NCBI RefSeq assembly: GCF_027568515.1
Contig: NZ_JANKZF010000001.1
Location: forward strand, 124,001 to 188,000
DNA: 64,000 bases
Direction: 5' to 3'
Source: Arthrobacter sp. HY1533
GTDB taxonomy: Bacteria > Actinomycetota > Actinomycetes > Actinomycetales > Micrococcaceae
Notes under the pieces: model-generated
What the model saw: the letters and a program-made list of their open reading frames with translations, nothing else
Databases searched by the model: none
What the model was told of the DNA's origin: nothing
Part shown: in pieces, positions 21,117 through 30,112 of the stretch
Layout of the letters: each line of letters starts with the position of its first letter
Numbering within the stretch: position 1 is the stretch's first letter
Position numbers and translations under genes: made by a program

Positions 21117-21160
21117 GTTCGGCCCGCCATTGCCGGGAAGGACAAAGTGGCGGGCCGAAC
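21117..21160 (-). terminator. Strong hairpin downstream of the debranching gene
   Basis: Perfect 13-bp arms GTTCGGCCCGCCA/TGGCGGGCCGAAC with an 18-base loop, 65 bases past the stop of the 21225 gene. GC-rich with no T-tract, as is common for actinobacterial terminators. Confidence 0.55.
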
Positions 21161-21224
21161 ATGGTGGAGGTGTCCGGCGTCGTCCATGGAAGACCACGCC
21201 GAACCCTAGGTCCTCAACGGCGAA

Positions 21225-23234
21225 TCAGCGCACCTGGACGGCTGCGGCCACGTTTCCGCCCACACGGAGGCCGGTGACCGTCAGCACGCCCAGTTCGCTG
21301 CTGTCCGCTGACTGCAAGGTTCCGTCCGCCCTGGACGGTCGGAGGTCCAAGGCCGAGGCAAGAACGGCGATGGCCGACGCCGCCGACCATGCCTGCGGGC
21401 GGCAAGCAGCCGGGTAAGGTGCGGGAACCGAGGCGTCCGCGCGGGCGTCACCGGAGTGCAGCTCGGGGATCCGGTAGTCAAACGCTTCGGCGGCCGACAG
21501 CAGCCCGCGGCTCAGCTCTGCAGCTTCCGCGCGGAACCCGGCACGGGTCAGGCCCTGGATGGCGATGGCAGTATCGTGCGCCCAAACTGATCCACCGTGG
21601 TAGCTCAGCGGCCAGAAGCCGGCCGAATCAGTGGACATGGTGCGCAGTCCGAATCCGGAGTTCAACTCGGGCGAGACCAGGCGGGCGGCGATGAGCGCCT
21701 CCTCCCCCGCGTTCAACAGGCCGGTGCCCAGCAGGTGGCCGATGTTGCTGGTGACGGTGTCGACCGGGCGCTTGTTGGCGTCCAGTGCGATGGCCGGGTA
21801 GGCGCCGTCGGGCGAAGGAATCCAGAACTGCTCGCGGAATCGGACGGCCAGGCCGGCTGCGTAGTGGCGCCACTCGTCGGAACCCTCCAGGCCGAAGTGA
21901 TCCATCAGCTCAGCAGCACCGGAGGCCGCCTCGAAGGCGTAGGCCTGGACCTCGCACAGTGCGATGGGGCCTTCGGCAAGCCGGCCGTCGCGCCACTGGA
22001 CGGAATCTCCGGAATCCTTCCAACCCTGGTTGGCCAGCCCGTGGCCGGTCAGGTCAGCGTACTCAAGGAAACCGTCGCCGTCGCTGTCGCCGTCGGTGCG
22101 CATCCAGTTCAGGGCGGCGAGCATGTTCGGCAGGAGTTCCTTGACTTCTTCCTCCGGCATGCCCCAGCGCCACGCGTCCACGAGCAGGCACACCCACAGC
22201 GCCGTGGCATCGACGGTGCCGTAGTACAGCGGCGGCAGGGAAACGTCTTCGCCGGGAATCACCAGCTGCTTGGGACGAAGTTCGTGCATGATCTTGCCCG
22301 GTTGCTCGGCCGTCTCGTTGACCGACTTTGTCCCTTGCAGCTGTGCCAGAATGCGCAGTGTTGAGGCGGCAAGTTCGGTGCCCAGTGGCAACAGCATGCG
22401 TGCAGAAATGATGGAATCGCGGCCAAAGAGGGTGAAGAACCACGGCGCACCCGCGCCAAGGAACGTCTCATCGGGATGCGCTGTGGTGCTCATCCGCAGG
22501 GCACCCAGATCGTCCACGGCACGCTCAACCCAGCGGCTGACGCGGCTGTCCCCCGACGTCACGGAAACGCCCTGCCACTGCGGCACAGCAGAGGCGCCGC
22601 GGACGACGGCGGCGGAGTCGGCCAGGTCCACCGACCAGGACACTGCCAACTCGGACTTGGCCGGAACGGTGACATCCCAGGCGAGTGTGATGTTCCCTCC
22701 GTCGGCGCTAGTGTCCAGGGCGGCACCGGGAGCCGACACAGAGGCCTTCACCGATCCTTGGCTCAGGACCAGGGTACCGGCTTCATACGTGGCCAAAATG
22801 GGCTCTGATTCAGAGTCTCCCGCCATGCCGGCCTTGACGGTCTGCATGTCGGCAAAGTCGGCGGCAAGGCTGAGCAGCAAGGATGTGGTGATCGGTTCAT
22901 TCAGCGTGGAGCGGATGGTGATGGTTTCGCCCATCCGGCCCGCGGACACCTCGCGCAGGGTTTCCACGCGGACCCGCGGATCGGCGCTGGCGTCGTCGAT
23001 GTTTCGTGCCAGGGCAACAAACCGTGCGGCAGAGGCCGAAACGCTGTCCTGGGAGATGGGTTCCGGGGCGGTTCCGCCCACAGTCAACGTGTAGGAGGAA
23101 AGCACCCGATTGTCAGAGTGATACACCCCGTGGATGCCGCTGTTCATACGGCCATCCGCCGCGGACCAGACTTGGGTGGGTGCGGCGAGCACCACAATTG
23201 CTTCGTGGAGAAGTGGCTGCAGGAATTTGGACAT
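21225..23234 (-). CDS. Glycogen-debranching-type glucosidase
   Basis: 669 aa. An N-terminal beta domain (GDE_N-like: GIHGVYHSDNRVLSSYTL) is followed by an (alpha/alpha)6 glycosidase domain: GAPWFFTLFGRDSIISARML (about residues 275-295), GKIMHELRP, PPLYYGTVDATALWVCLLVD, and NQGWKDSGDS, the acidic cluster typical of amylo-alpha-1,6-glucosidase/GH63-like proteins. Cytoplasmic, no signal peptide. Start ATG 23234 (GAGGAG nine bases upstream) rather than the longer frame. Last gene of the LacI-controlled importer operon, so it probably cleaves the imported oligosaccharide. Confidence 0.85.
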   Translation of the reverse strand: MSKFLQPLLHEAIVVLAAPTQVWSAADGRMNSGIHGVYHSDNRVLSSYTLTVGGTAPEPISQDSVSASAARFVALARNIDDASADPRVRVETLREVSAGRMGETITIRSTLNEPITTSLLLSLAADFADMQTVKAGMAGDSESEPILATYEAGTLVLSQGSVKASVSAPGAALDTSADGGNITLAWDVTVPAKSELAVSWSVDLADSAAVVRGASAVPQWQGVSVTSGDSRVSRWVERAVDDLGALRMSTTAHPDETFLGAGAPWFFTLFGRDSIISARMLLPLGTELAASTLRILAQLQGTKSVNETAEQPGKIMHELRPKQLVIPGEDVSLPPLYYGTVDATALWVCLLVDAWRWGMPEEEVKELLPNMLAALNWMRTDGDSDGDGFLEYADLTGHGLANQGWKDSGDSVQWRDGRLAEGPIALCEVQAYAFEAASGAAELMDHFGLEGSDEWRHYAAGLAVRFREQFWIPSPDGAYPAIALDANKRPVDTVTSNIGHLLGTGLLNAGEEALIAARLVSPELNSGFGLRTMSTDSAGFWPLSYHGGSVWAHDTAIAIQGLTRAGFRAEAAELSRGLLSAAEAFDYRIPELHSGDARADASVPAPYPAACRPQAWSAASAIAVLASALDLRPSRADGTLQSADSSELGVLTVTGLRVGGNVAAAVQVR

Positions 23235-23347
23235 GGGGAAGATCTCCTCAGAGGTGGTGGTTGTTGGCGGACCGGCCAGATACTCCGCTGGCCCGCTGGT
23301 CATGCTTGATGCCGGGAATCGGCAAAACTGCTTTCGCCGCCGTGCGG

Positions 23348-24259
23348 CTATTCCTTGACGGCGCCGGCGCTGGAGTTCATGATGCGCTTTTGGAAGACAA
23401 AGAACACGACGGCGACGGGGATTGTCATCAGTGCGGCCGCGGCAAGCTTGAGTGGATACTGCGTGCCTTGGCTCAGCTGACCCGAGGCGAGCGAGGCCAC
23501 CCCCTTGGTGAGGGTTGTCAGTTCAGGCGACTGGGTGGAGATGATGAAGTGTGAGAGTTCATTCCACGAGCCCTGGAACGACAGGATCACAAGGGTGACC
23601 AGGGCCGGTGCGGCCATGGGCAGCACGATGGACCAAAAAACACGGAATGTTCCGGCACCGTCCACGCGGGCCTGTTCCTCCACGCTGGCCGGGATTGATT
23701 CAAAGAAGTTCTTCATGATGAAGACTCCGGCGGCGTCCATCAAGAGCGGGATGATCATTCCCGCGTAGCTGTCGTAAATCCCCATTTGGTTGATGACCAG
23801 GAATTTGGGGATCAGCAAGACCACGCCGGGCACTGCCATGACAGCCACCAGGGCAGCAAAGATCACGTTGCGGCCCTTGAAATCCAGCCGCGCCAAGGCG
23901 TAGCCCGCCAAGGAATTCAGGAACACCCGCCCCGCAGTGACGAACACGGTGACGACGACGGAGTTGGTAAACCAGGTGGGAAAGTCAGAGTTCAGGAACA
24001 GCTTGCCATAGGCCGCCGTGGTCCACGTCGACGGTACTAGTGCCAGCGGATCTGAGGCAGCTTCGGCGTCGGACTTGAAGGAGGTGGCGATGCTGATCAG
24101 GAACGGGGCAATGTAAATGACGGCAATGGCAATCAGGACTGCATACAGCAGCGAGGTGCTGGAGAGGAACAGCCGGCTGCGGCGCTTGGGCTGCCGGGCG
24201 GATGCCTGGGTTCCGCCGGCGGTGGCGGGCATTTCAGCTATGACCGGGGTGGCGCTCAT
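23348..24259 (-). CDS. ABC sugar importer permease, MalG type
   Basis: 303 aa with six transmembrane helices. The EAA loop reads EEQARVDGAGTFRVFWSIVL followed by PMAAPAL (about residues 203-230), the site that contacts the ATPase. The N-terminal tail is basic (QPKRRSR). It overlaps the MalF-type gene by ATGA, showing translational coupling. No ATPase gene lies in this operon; such importers usually share an MsiK-type ATPase encoded elsewhere. Confidence 0.9.
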   Translation of the reverse strand: MSATPVIAEMPATAGGTQASARQPKRRSRLFLSSTSLLYAVLIAIAVIYIAPFLISIATSFKSDAEAASDPLALVPSTWTTAAYGKLFLNSDFPTWFTNSVVVTVFVTAGRVFLNSLAGYALARLDFKGRNVIFAALVAVMAVPGVVLLIPKFLVINQMGIYDSYAGMIIPLLMDAAGVFIMKNFFESIPASVEEQARVDGAGTFRVFWSIVLPMAAPALVTLVILSFQGSWNELSHFIISTQSPELTTLTKGVASLASGQLSQGTQYPLKLAAAALMTIPVAVVFFVFQKRIMNSSAGAVKE

Positions 24260-25365
24260 GAGTGGTCTCCCTTGGACGGTGTTCCGTACATGCGCCGGTG
24301 CCGGCGTGAGACCGGCCGTTCACGAAGAACCCAGCGTTGAAGAAGGGTGAAAAGGACGATGATGATGAACAAGACAAAGGCAATGGCTGCGCCGCGGCCC
24401 CATTGCTGGCTTTCGAAGGCTGAGGTGTAGGACAGGTAGGCGGGCGTGAGCGTGGTCTTGCCCGGTCCACCCTGGGTTCCGGTGTAGATCTGGTCAAAGA
24501 CCTGCCATGTGCCGATCAGGCCCAGGGTGAGGACCGTAAAAAGCGTTGGGCGCAGTTGCGGGAGTGTGACCTGCCAAAACCGCTGCCAGCCGTTGGCGCC
24601 GTCGATCATGGCAGCCTCGTGGACCTCGCCGCTCAGGTTTTGCAGTGCTGCGATGAAGAGCAGCATGAAGGTGCCGCTGGTGGTGAACACCGCCATGAAG
24701 ATGAAGGCCGTCATGGCCACCGACGGCCCGGCCAGCCAGTCCCAGAGGGGCAGGCCGAGAACCGTGGTGTCCACCAGAAATGCGGGGCCCTCGGTGATGC
24801 CGACGGCGTGCAGCCCGTTGTGGAGGATGCCCGATGGATCCTGGAACCAGCTGGGACCATGGATGCCCAGGTAGGAGAGCACCTTGTTCACGGCACCCGT
24901 GGCCCCGAAGAGGAAGAGCCAGATGACTGTGATGGCGACCGAGCTGGTCACCGACGGGAAGTAGAAGGCCGTGCGGAAGAAGCCGCGGCCCTTCAGGACC
25001 TGACGGTTGACGAGCACGGCCAACACGATGGCCACGATGGTCTGCACCGGAACCACGAGCACCACGTACCAGGCGTTGTTGCGCAGTGACATGCCGAAGT
25101 CCCGCTCCGCCAGCCCTCCCCCTGCCAACAGCTCCTTGTAGTTGTCCATGCCAATGAAGGAAACAGTTGAGGCGAACGGGCTGCCCCTGCCCGTCCAATC
25201 GGAAAAGCTCACCCACAGGGCCATCCCCACGGGGACCACCAGAAACAGGCCAAGAATGATGAGCATTGGCCCGGTGAACAGCCAGCCGGCAACAGTGTCT
25301 CGGGGGCGGCGCTTCTGGGTCACCGGCGGGGCCTTCTTTGGCGCCGTTTCGGTTGCTGTGGTCAT
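24256..25365 (-). CDS. ABC sugar importer permease, MalF type
   Basis: 369 aa. Six to seven helices with a large loop after helix 3. EAA motif EVHEAAMIDGANGWQRFWQV then TLPQLRPTL (about residues 258-285). N-terminal basic TQKRRPRDT. Upstream of the MalG-type gene with a 4-base overlap and 51 bases downstream of the solute-binding protein, so all are on one transcript. Confidence 0.9.
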   Translation of the reverse strand: MTTATETAPKKAPPVTQKRRPRDTVAGWLFTGPMLIILGLFLVVPVGMALWVSFSDWTGRGSPFASTVSFIGMDNYKELLAGGGLAERDFGMSLRNNAWYVVLVVPVQTIVAIVLAVLVNRQVLKGRGFFRTAFYFPSVTSSVAITVIWLFLFGATGAVNKVLSYLGIHGPSWFQDPSGILHNGLHAVGITEGPAFLVDTTVLGLPLWDWLAGPSVAMTAFIFMAVFTTSGTFMLLFIAALQNLSGEVHEAAMIDGANGWQRFWQVTLPQLRPTLFTVLTLGLIGTWQVFDQIYTGTQGGPGKTTLTPAYLSYTSAFESQQWGRGAAIAFVLFIIIVLFTLLQRWVLRERPVSRRHRRMYGTPSKGDHS

Positions 25366-25416
25366 GAAATTCCTTAGTTCAACGAAGGGGTGTTTCGTTC
25401 GGTTGAAGGGGCGGCA

Positions 25417-26661
25417 CTACTTGCCGGAAACTGCGGCTTCCATGTTTTTCTGCGTGGCGGAGAGGATCTTGGCCGGATCCGACTTTGCCAGGGACTCCAG
25501 CTGGGAGGTGAAGTCGGCGATGACATCGGCGGCGCCCTTCAGCGACGGAATGCCCTTGGCGTTGGTGACGCCATCAAGGAAGGGGGCATTGGCCGGGTTG
25601 GCGGCCTTCCACTGCCCAGCAGCGGACTCCACGGAAGGCATGACGCCAAATGCCTTGGCGAATTTCAGCTGCTGCTCGGTGCCAGTCAGCTTTTCGACCA
25701 GCTTCACGGCCTCATCCTTGTTGGGGCTGTCTGCGGCGACGCCCCAGCAGTTGGTGAACTGCAACGTCCCTTTGCCCTCCGGACCGGCTGGCAGTTCAGC
25801 GACCTTGTAGGAGATAGCCGGGAAGTCTGCGCTCATGGCGCCGGTGATCCAGTTTCCCTCGATGGTCATGGCTGCCTGGCCCTTGCCAAAGGCCTCGCCG
25901 CCCCATCCCGCGCCAAGGTCTGTGGTGAACTTGGCACTGCCGGACTTCAGCAGCGACTGGACGTAGTCCAGGCCGGCAAGGTTTTCCTTGCTGTCCACGG
26001 TGGCCTTGGTCTGGTCGGCGTTCAGCAGGGTTCCGCCTGCCTGCACCATGAAAGCACCTACGCGGGCGTATTCCGGCGAGAAAGCCAGGCCCACGTGGTC
26101 AGCCGTGGTCAACTTCGCAGCAATGGTGGTCAGCTGCTCCCAATTCTTGGGGATGTCTGCATCGCCCAGGCCAGCGGCCTCCCACATCTCTGTGTTGATA
26201 ACCAAGCCCAGCGTGGAGAAGTCCTTCGGGGCGCAGTAGAACTGACCGTCATAGGTAAACGATTCCACCAGGGAAGGATAGAAGTCGTCCTTGTGGGGCA
26301 GCTGGTCACCGTAGGCATACAGGGATCCGTTGGACGCGTAGCCGGCCAAGGATTCGGTGGACACATAGAACACATCGGCAGGCTTTCCCGAGGCAAAGCC
26401 CTGGCTCAACTGCTGGTTCAGGTCAGAGGCGGCAACCACACTCGCATCAACACCGGTGTCGGCAGCCCATCCGGCAACAGCTGCCGTTACAGCCTGGGTT
26501 TCCGCATCGCCGGAGGAGCCGATCATGACGGTGATCTTCTGTGAATCGCTACCGGCGCCCTTGGGATCGTCAAAGTTCGATCCCCCGCAGCCGGTCAACA
26601 TGAGCGCGCCCACCGTAAGGATTCCGGCGCCCAACAAACAGCGAGACTTGCTTCTTTGCAT
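25417..26661 (-). CDS. ABC sugar-binding lipoprotein
   Basis: 414 aa. MQRSKSRCLLGAGILTVGAL, then the lipobox LTGC (Cys24), then an acidic mature domain of the solute-binding family 1 type (ITVMIGSSGDAETQAV; DVFYVSTESLAGY; GEAFGKGQAAMTIEGNW). It captures the sugar outside the membrane for the permeases downstream. ATG 26661 has GAAGGAG just upstream; the longer frame is not a signal peptide. Operator palindromes lie 110-160 bases upstream. Confidence 0.9.
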   Translation of the reverse strand: MQRSKSRCLLGAGILTVGALMLTGCGGSNFDDPKGAGSDSQKITVMIGSSGDAETQAVTAAVAGWAADTGVDASVVAASDLNQQLSQGFASGKPADVFYVSTESLAGYASNGSLYAYGDQLPHKDDFYPSLVESFTYDGQFYCAPKDFSTLGLVINTEMWEAAGLGDADIPKNWEQLTTIAAKLTTADHVGLAFSPEYARVGAFMVQAGGTLLNADQTKATVDSKENLAGLDYVQSLLKSGSAKFTTDLGAGWGGEAFGKGQAAMTIEGNWITGAMSADFPAISYKVAELPAGPEGKGTLQFTNCWGVAADSPNKDEAVKLVEKLTGTEQQLKFAKAFGVMPSVESAAGQWKAANPANAPFLDGVTNAKGIPSLKGAADVIADFTSQLESLAKSDPAKILSATQKNMEAAVSGK

Positions 26662-26772
26662 GTTTCTCTCCTTCAATTCTGCGTCTTGAGGCCTGGCGCC
26701 GTGTGGCGGTGGCCGACGTGCTCTGTGAGTGGCTGTGCATGTCCTGCAGTTGCAGAGCCAGGTCATTGCCCA

Positions 26773-26790
26773 AATTTGAACGTTCAAATT
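26773..26790. promoter_or_regulatory. LacI operator 1
   Basis: Perfect palindrome AATTTGAACGTTCAAATT between the importer operon and the divergent lacI-type gene. Typical LacI-family site with a central CG. Confidence 0.8.
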
Positions 26791-26808
26791 CGGGACAACA
26801 TAGTAGAA

Positions 26809-26824
26809 ATTTGAACGATCAAAT
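26809..26824. promoter_or_regulatory. LacI operator 2
   Basis: ATTTGAACGATCAAAT, same half-sites as operator 1, 36 bases away (centre to centre). Confidence 0.8.
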
Positions 26825-26909
26825 GGATGCCTCAAAACTACCCGGACTGTGACCGATTAGTCAACCACCTAACTTTCATGCCAGTCGTGGCATAGTGGAA
26901 TGGACAAGC

Positions 26910-26923
26910 ATTTGAACGATCAA
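26910..26923. promoter_or_regulatory. LacI operator 3
   Basis: ATTTGAACGATCAA, directly next to the Shine-Dalgarno AAGGAGG of the regulator gene, implying autoregulation. Confidence 0.75.
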
Positions 26924-26936
26924 GAAGGAGGTTCCG

Positions 26937-27998
26937 GTGGCATCCAGCACTCTTCCCACCATTGAGGACGTAGCCCGTGCGGCACTGGTGTCCCGGCAAA
27001 CGGTGTCCAACGCCATCAACTCCCCCTCGATCGTCAAGCCGGCCACCCTGGAACGGGTCAACCGCGCCATCGCGGAACTCGGCTACCGTCCGCACGCCTC
27101 CGCAAGGCGCCTGAGAACCCACAAGAGTTCAACCATCGGGGTCCGCCTGGACCCTGCCCTCAACGGGATTTCCGGTGCCGTACTGGACCGGTTCCTGCAC
27201 GCCCTGACCGAACAGGCCGACAAGAGGGGCCTGCGGATCCTACTGTTCACGGCCACCGGCCCCGAGGACGAAATTGCACAGTTCCGCCGGCTGCGGGACA
27301 GCGCCGACGTGGACGCCTTTGTTCTGACATCCACGTTCCACAACGACCCCCGCACCACCTGGCTCATCGAGAACGGGCACCCGTTCGTCACGTTCGGGCG
27401 GCCTTGGGGCGTGGACGACATGAACAACCAAAAACACCCCTGGGTTGATGTGGACGGCTATTCGGGACTGCACGCGGCCACCATGCACCACCTTGTCAAC
27501 GGACGCAGCCGGGTAGCCTACATTGGCTGGCCAAGCCCCTCCGGCACGGGCGATGACCGCCGCCGGGGCTGGTTTGACGCCATGCACAAGGAAACCGGCA
27601 TGGACACGGCCAGCATTGAAGCCCTGGAAACCACTGCCATGGATTCGGTCAGCAATGGCGAAGCGGCGATGGTGGAGCTGATGTCCCGTCCGGGCACCAT
27701 CGACGCCGTTGTCTGCGCGAGCGATTCCCTTGCCTTGGGTGCCATTCTCGCCTCTGCCGGCTCCGTCCCCGTCTGCGGCTATGACAACACCCCCACGGCC
27801 GCCGCACTTGGCTTCTCCAGTGTTGAACAGCCCCTCGAGGAAGTGGCTGCGTCCGTCCTGGAACTCATCTCAGATGCCTGCAGCCCGCCCACGGCAAAGA
27901 CGGCGGACGGAGTAGATGGGCCGGCCAGGCACCGGCTGATCCAGCCACGCCTGGTTCCGCGTGACGGGCAGTGGCTGGCCCGCACCCTGGCACCCTGA
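26937..27998 (+). CDS. LacI-family transcriptional regulator of the importer operon
   Basis: 353 aa. N-terminal LacI helix-turn-helix: TIEDVARAALVSRQTVSNAI plus NSPSIVKPATLERVNRAIAE and the hinge YRPHASARRLRT. A periplasmic-binding-like sensor domain follows (GVRLDPALNGI; VDAFVLTSTFHNDPRTTW; SVPVCGYDNT). Start GTG 26937 after AAGGAGG. Divergent from the importer operon with three TTGAACGWTCAA operators in between, so it very probably represses the operon and itself until a sugar is bound. Confidence 0.9.
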   Translation: MASSTLPTIEDVARAALVSRQTVSNAINSPSIVKPATLERVNRAIAELGYRPHASARRLRTHKSSTIGVRLDPALNGISGAVLDRFLHALTEQADKRGLRILLFTATGPEDEIAQFRRLRDSADVDAFVLTSTFHNDPRTTWLIENGHPFVTFGRPWGVDDMNNQKHPWVDVDGYSGLHAATMHHLVNGRSRVAYIGWPSPSGTGDDRRRGWFDAMHKETGMDTASIEALETTAMDSVSNGEAAMVELMSRPGTIDAVVCASDSLALGAILASAGSVPVCGYDNTPTAAALGFSSVEQPLEEVAASVLELISDACSPPTAKTADGVDGPARHRLIQPRLVPRDGQWLARTLAP

Positions 27999-28096
27999 CC
28001 CTTCACCTGTCCCGTGACATCGTAGATCTCCCCCTCATCAGGGTCTGACCGGCGAACGAATACGGGTGCGTTGACGCGGGGTCCTATGCTGGGGGC

Positions 28097-28996
28097 ATGA
28101 CGACGACGTCCGCAGGCCCTCTTGCCTCCCCAGCTTCCGCAGCCGAGCTGGCCGCCAAGCTGGCCGAAACCGGCTACCTCGCCGACGAGGGCCTGGCCAC
28201 CGTGGCCTACCTTGCCATGGCCATGTCCCGCCCGCTCCTGCTCGAAGGCGAGCCCGGCACCGGCAAGACCTCCATGGCCGAGGCGCTGGCAGAGGCCTAC
28301 CAGCTGCCGCTCATCAGGCTCCAGTGCTACGAGGGCATCGACGCCACCCAGGCCCTGTACGACTGGGACTTCACGGCCCAGATCCTGCACCTGCGCAGCG
28401 TGGAAGCCGCCGGCGGCAACTTGGACACCCAAAAGCTGGAGAATTCGCTCTACGACGAGCGCTTCCTGTTGGCCAGGCCAGTCCTGAAGGCTCTGCAGCA
28501 AAGCCCCGCCGTGCTGCTGATCGACGAGATTGACCGGGCGGACGACGAATTCGAGGCATTCCTGCTCGAGGTCCTCTCCAACTACCAGGTTTCCATCCCC
28601 GAGTTCGGTACGGTCAAGGCCGCCGTTCCGCCGCTGGTGGTGCTGACGTCCAACCGCACCCGCGACCTCCACGACGCGCTGAAACGCCGCTGCCTGTACC
28701 ACTGGATCGACCACCCCGGACTGGCCCGCGAAGTGGAAATCGTGCGGACCCGGCTGCCGGGCGTCCCGGAGGTCCTGGCCAGCCAAGTGGTGCAGGCCGT
28801 GCAACAGATCCGCGCCACCAATGACGTCATGAAGCCACCCGGCGTCGCTGAAACCCTCGACTGGGCGCGGGCGCTGCAACTGCTCGGGCGCCCGGAGCTC
28901 GACCTCGAATCGGCGGCGGCCAGCATTGGCGCGCTATGCAAATACCGCGAGGACACCGCACGGGTGCAGGCCGTGCTGGCCAGGATTCTGGGCTGA
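28097..28996 (+). CDS. coxD: MoxR-type AAA ATPase, CoxD
   Basis: 299 aa. Walker A GEPGTGKTS at about residues 50-58, Walker B VLLIDEIDRAD at about 138-148, sensor-1 VVLTSNRTRDL, arginine-finger region RRCLYHWIDHP. MoxR AAA proteins of the cox cluster are chaperones needed for maturation of the MoCu/FeS enzyme, acting with the VWA protein encoded next. First gene of the cox group, with the next gene only 3 bases away. Confidence 0.85.
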   Translation: MTTTSAGPLASPASAAELAAKLAETGYLADEGLATVAYLAMAMSRPLLLEGEPGTGKTSMAEALAEAYQLPLIRLQCYEGIDATQALYDWDFTAQILHLRSVEAAGGNLDTQKLENSLYDERFLLARPVLKALQQSPAVLLIDEIDRADDEFEAFLLEVLSNYQVSIPEFGTVKAAVPPLVVLTSNRTRDLHDALKRRCLYHWIDHPGLAREVEIVRTRLPGVPEVLASQVVQAVQQIRATNDVMKPPGVAETLDWARALQLLGRPELDLESAAASIGALCKYREDTARVQAVLARILG

Positions 28997-28999
28997 ACC

Positions 29000-30112
29000 A
29001 TGGTGCAGGCAACTGTGCATCCGCCCGAGGCGATCCTGCTCGGCTTCGCTGCCGCCGTTCGGGCCGCCGGAGTGAAGGTCACCGCGGACCGTTCCGGTAG
29101 TTTTGTTGATGCCGTGTCCCGCCTGAATATGGACAACCGCTCCAACGTTTTTTGGGCAGGCCGCGCCACGCTTTGCGCCGCCCCCGAGGACTTGGATGCC
29201 TACCAAAGGACTTTTGAGGCCTGGTTTGCCCCGGCACACACCGGCGCGGCACCACCACAGGGAGCTGCAACAACCGTCAGGGCCGCCGCGCTCGACGACG
29301 CCGACGCAGGTGGTGAAGGCGGCGCGGAGCGGGAGGCGCTGCGGGCCATGGCCAGCCAAAAGGAGCTGCTGCGCCACCGCGACATTGCCACCCTGGACTC
29401 TGCCGAGCGGGCCCTGCTCAACCAGATGTTCTCAGAACTGGCAGTCAAGATCCCCACGCGTCGGGGCAGGCGCCCGCAGCCCGCCAGCAAGGGCAGCATC
29501 GACCGTGTCCGCACCCTGCGGCAACAGCTTCGCCGCGGCGGGGAGCCGGGGCCGTTGCGGCACGCCAAGGCACCGAGAAAACCGCGCCGGACCGTGTGGC
29601 TGATCGACGTCTCCGGTTCCATGGCGCCCTACGCCGACAGCCTCCTCCGGCTGGCACACCGCGTGGTCCAGCAAGCCCCGCACAACGTGGAGGTGTTCAC
29701 CCTCGGCACCCGCCTCACCCGGGTGACACCAGCCTTGAAGCTGCCCGACGCCGACGACGCCCTGGCCCAGGCCGGCCGCACTGTCCCCGACTGGTCCGGC
29801 GGCACCCGGCTGTGCGAGGCCCTGCGCGCATTCAACGACAGGTGGGGGCAGCGCGCCGTGGCGAGGTCCGCCGTCGTGGTGGTGGCCAGCGACGGCTGGG
29901 AACGCGGGGACGCGGCGCTCCTGGGCCGGCAGGCGGAGCGGCTGCACCATGTGGCCCGGCGAGTCATCTGGGCCAATCCGCACCGCGGCAAGGATGGCTA
30001 TGAGCCGGTGCAGCAGGGAATCAGGGCCGTCCTGCCGCACGTTGACCACTTTGTGGCGGGCCACTCGTTGACGAGCTTCGAGGAGTTGTTGGGTGTGATT
30101 GGCAATGCGTGA
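29000..30112 (+). CDS. coxE: VWA-domain protein, CoxE
   Basis: 370 aa. The C-terminal half is a von Willebrand A domain with the MIDAS motif DVSGSM at about residue 203 (WLIDVSGSMAPYADSLLRLA) and later SGGTRLCEAL and VVVASDGWERGD. The N-terminal half is Ala-rich. In cox clusters, CoxE pairs with the CoxD ATPase for maturation of the large subunit. Overlaps the next gene by 8 bases. Confidence 0.85.
   Translation: MVQATVHPPEAILLGFAAAVRAAGVKVTADRSGSFVDAVSRLNMDNRSNVFWAGRATLCAAPEDLDAYQRTFEAWFAPAHTGAAPPQGAATTVRAAALDDADAGGEGGAEREALRAMASQKELLRHRDIATLDSAERALLNQMFSELAVKIPTRRGRRPQPASKGSIDRVRTLRQQLRRGGEPGPLRHAKAPRKPRRTVWLIDVSGSMAPYADSLLRLAHRVVQQAPHNVEVFTLGTRLTRVTPALKLPDADDALAQAGRTVPDWSGGTRLCEALRAFNDRWGQRAVARSAVVVVASDGWERGDAALLGRQAERLHHVARRVIWANPHRGKDGYEPVQQGIRAVLPHVDHFVAGHSLTSFEELLGVIGNA

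Larger units (their letters stand above)
20485..21224. other. Right edge of the accessory region
   Basis: 740 bases without a gene. They contain a low-complexity G/C block (20668-20792), the composite palindrome (20800-20862), the last palindrome (20931-20961) and a 13-bp perfect inverted repeat (21117-21160). Composition changes to that of the chromosome on the right. Confidence 0.6.
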
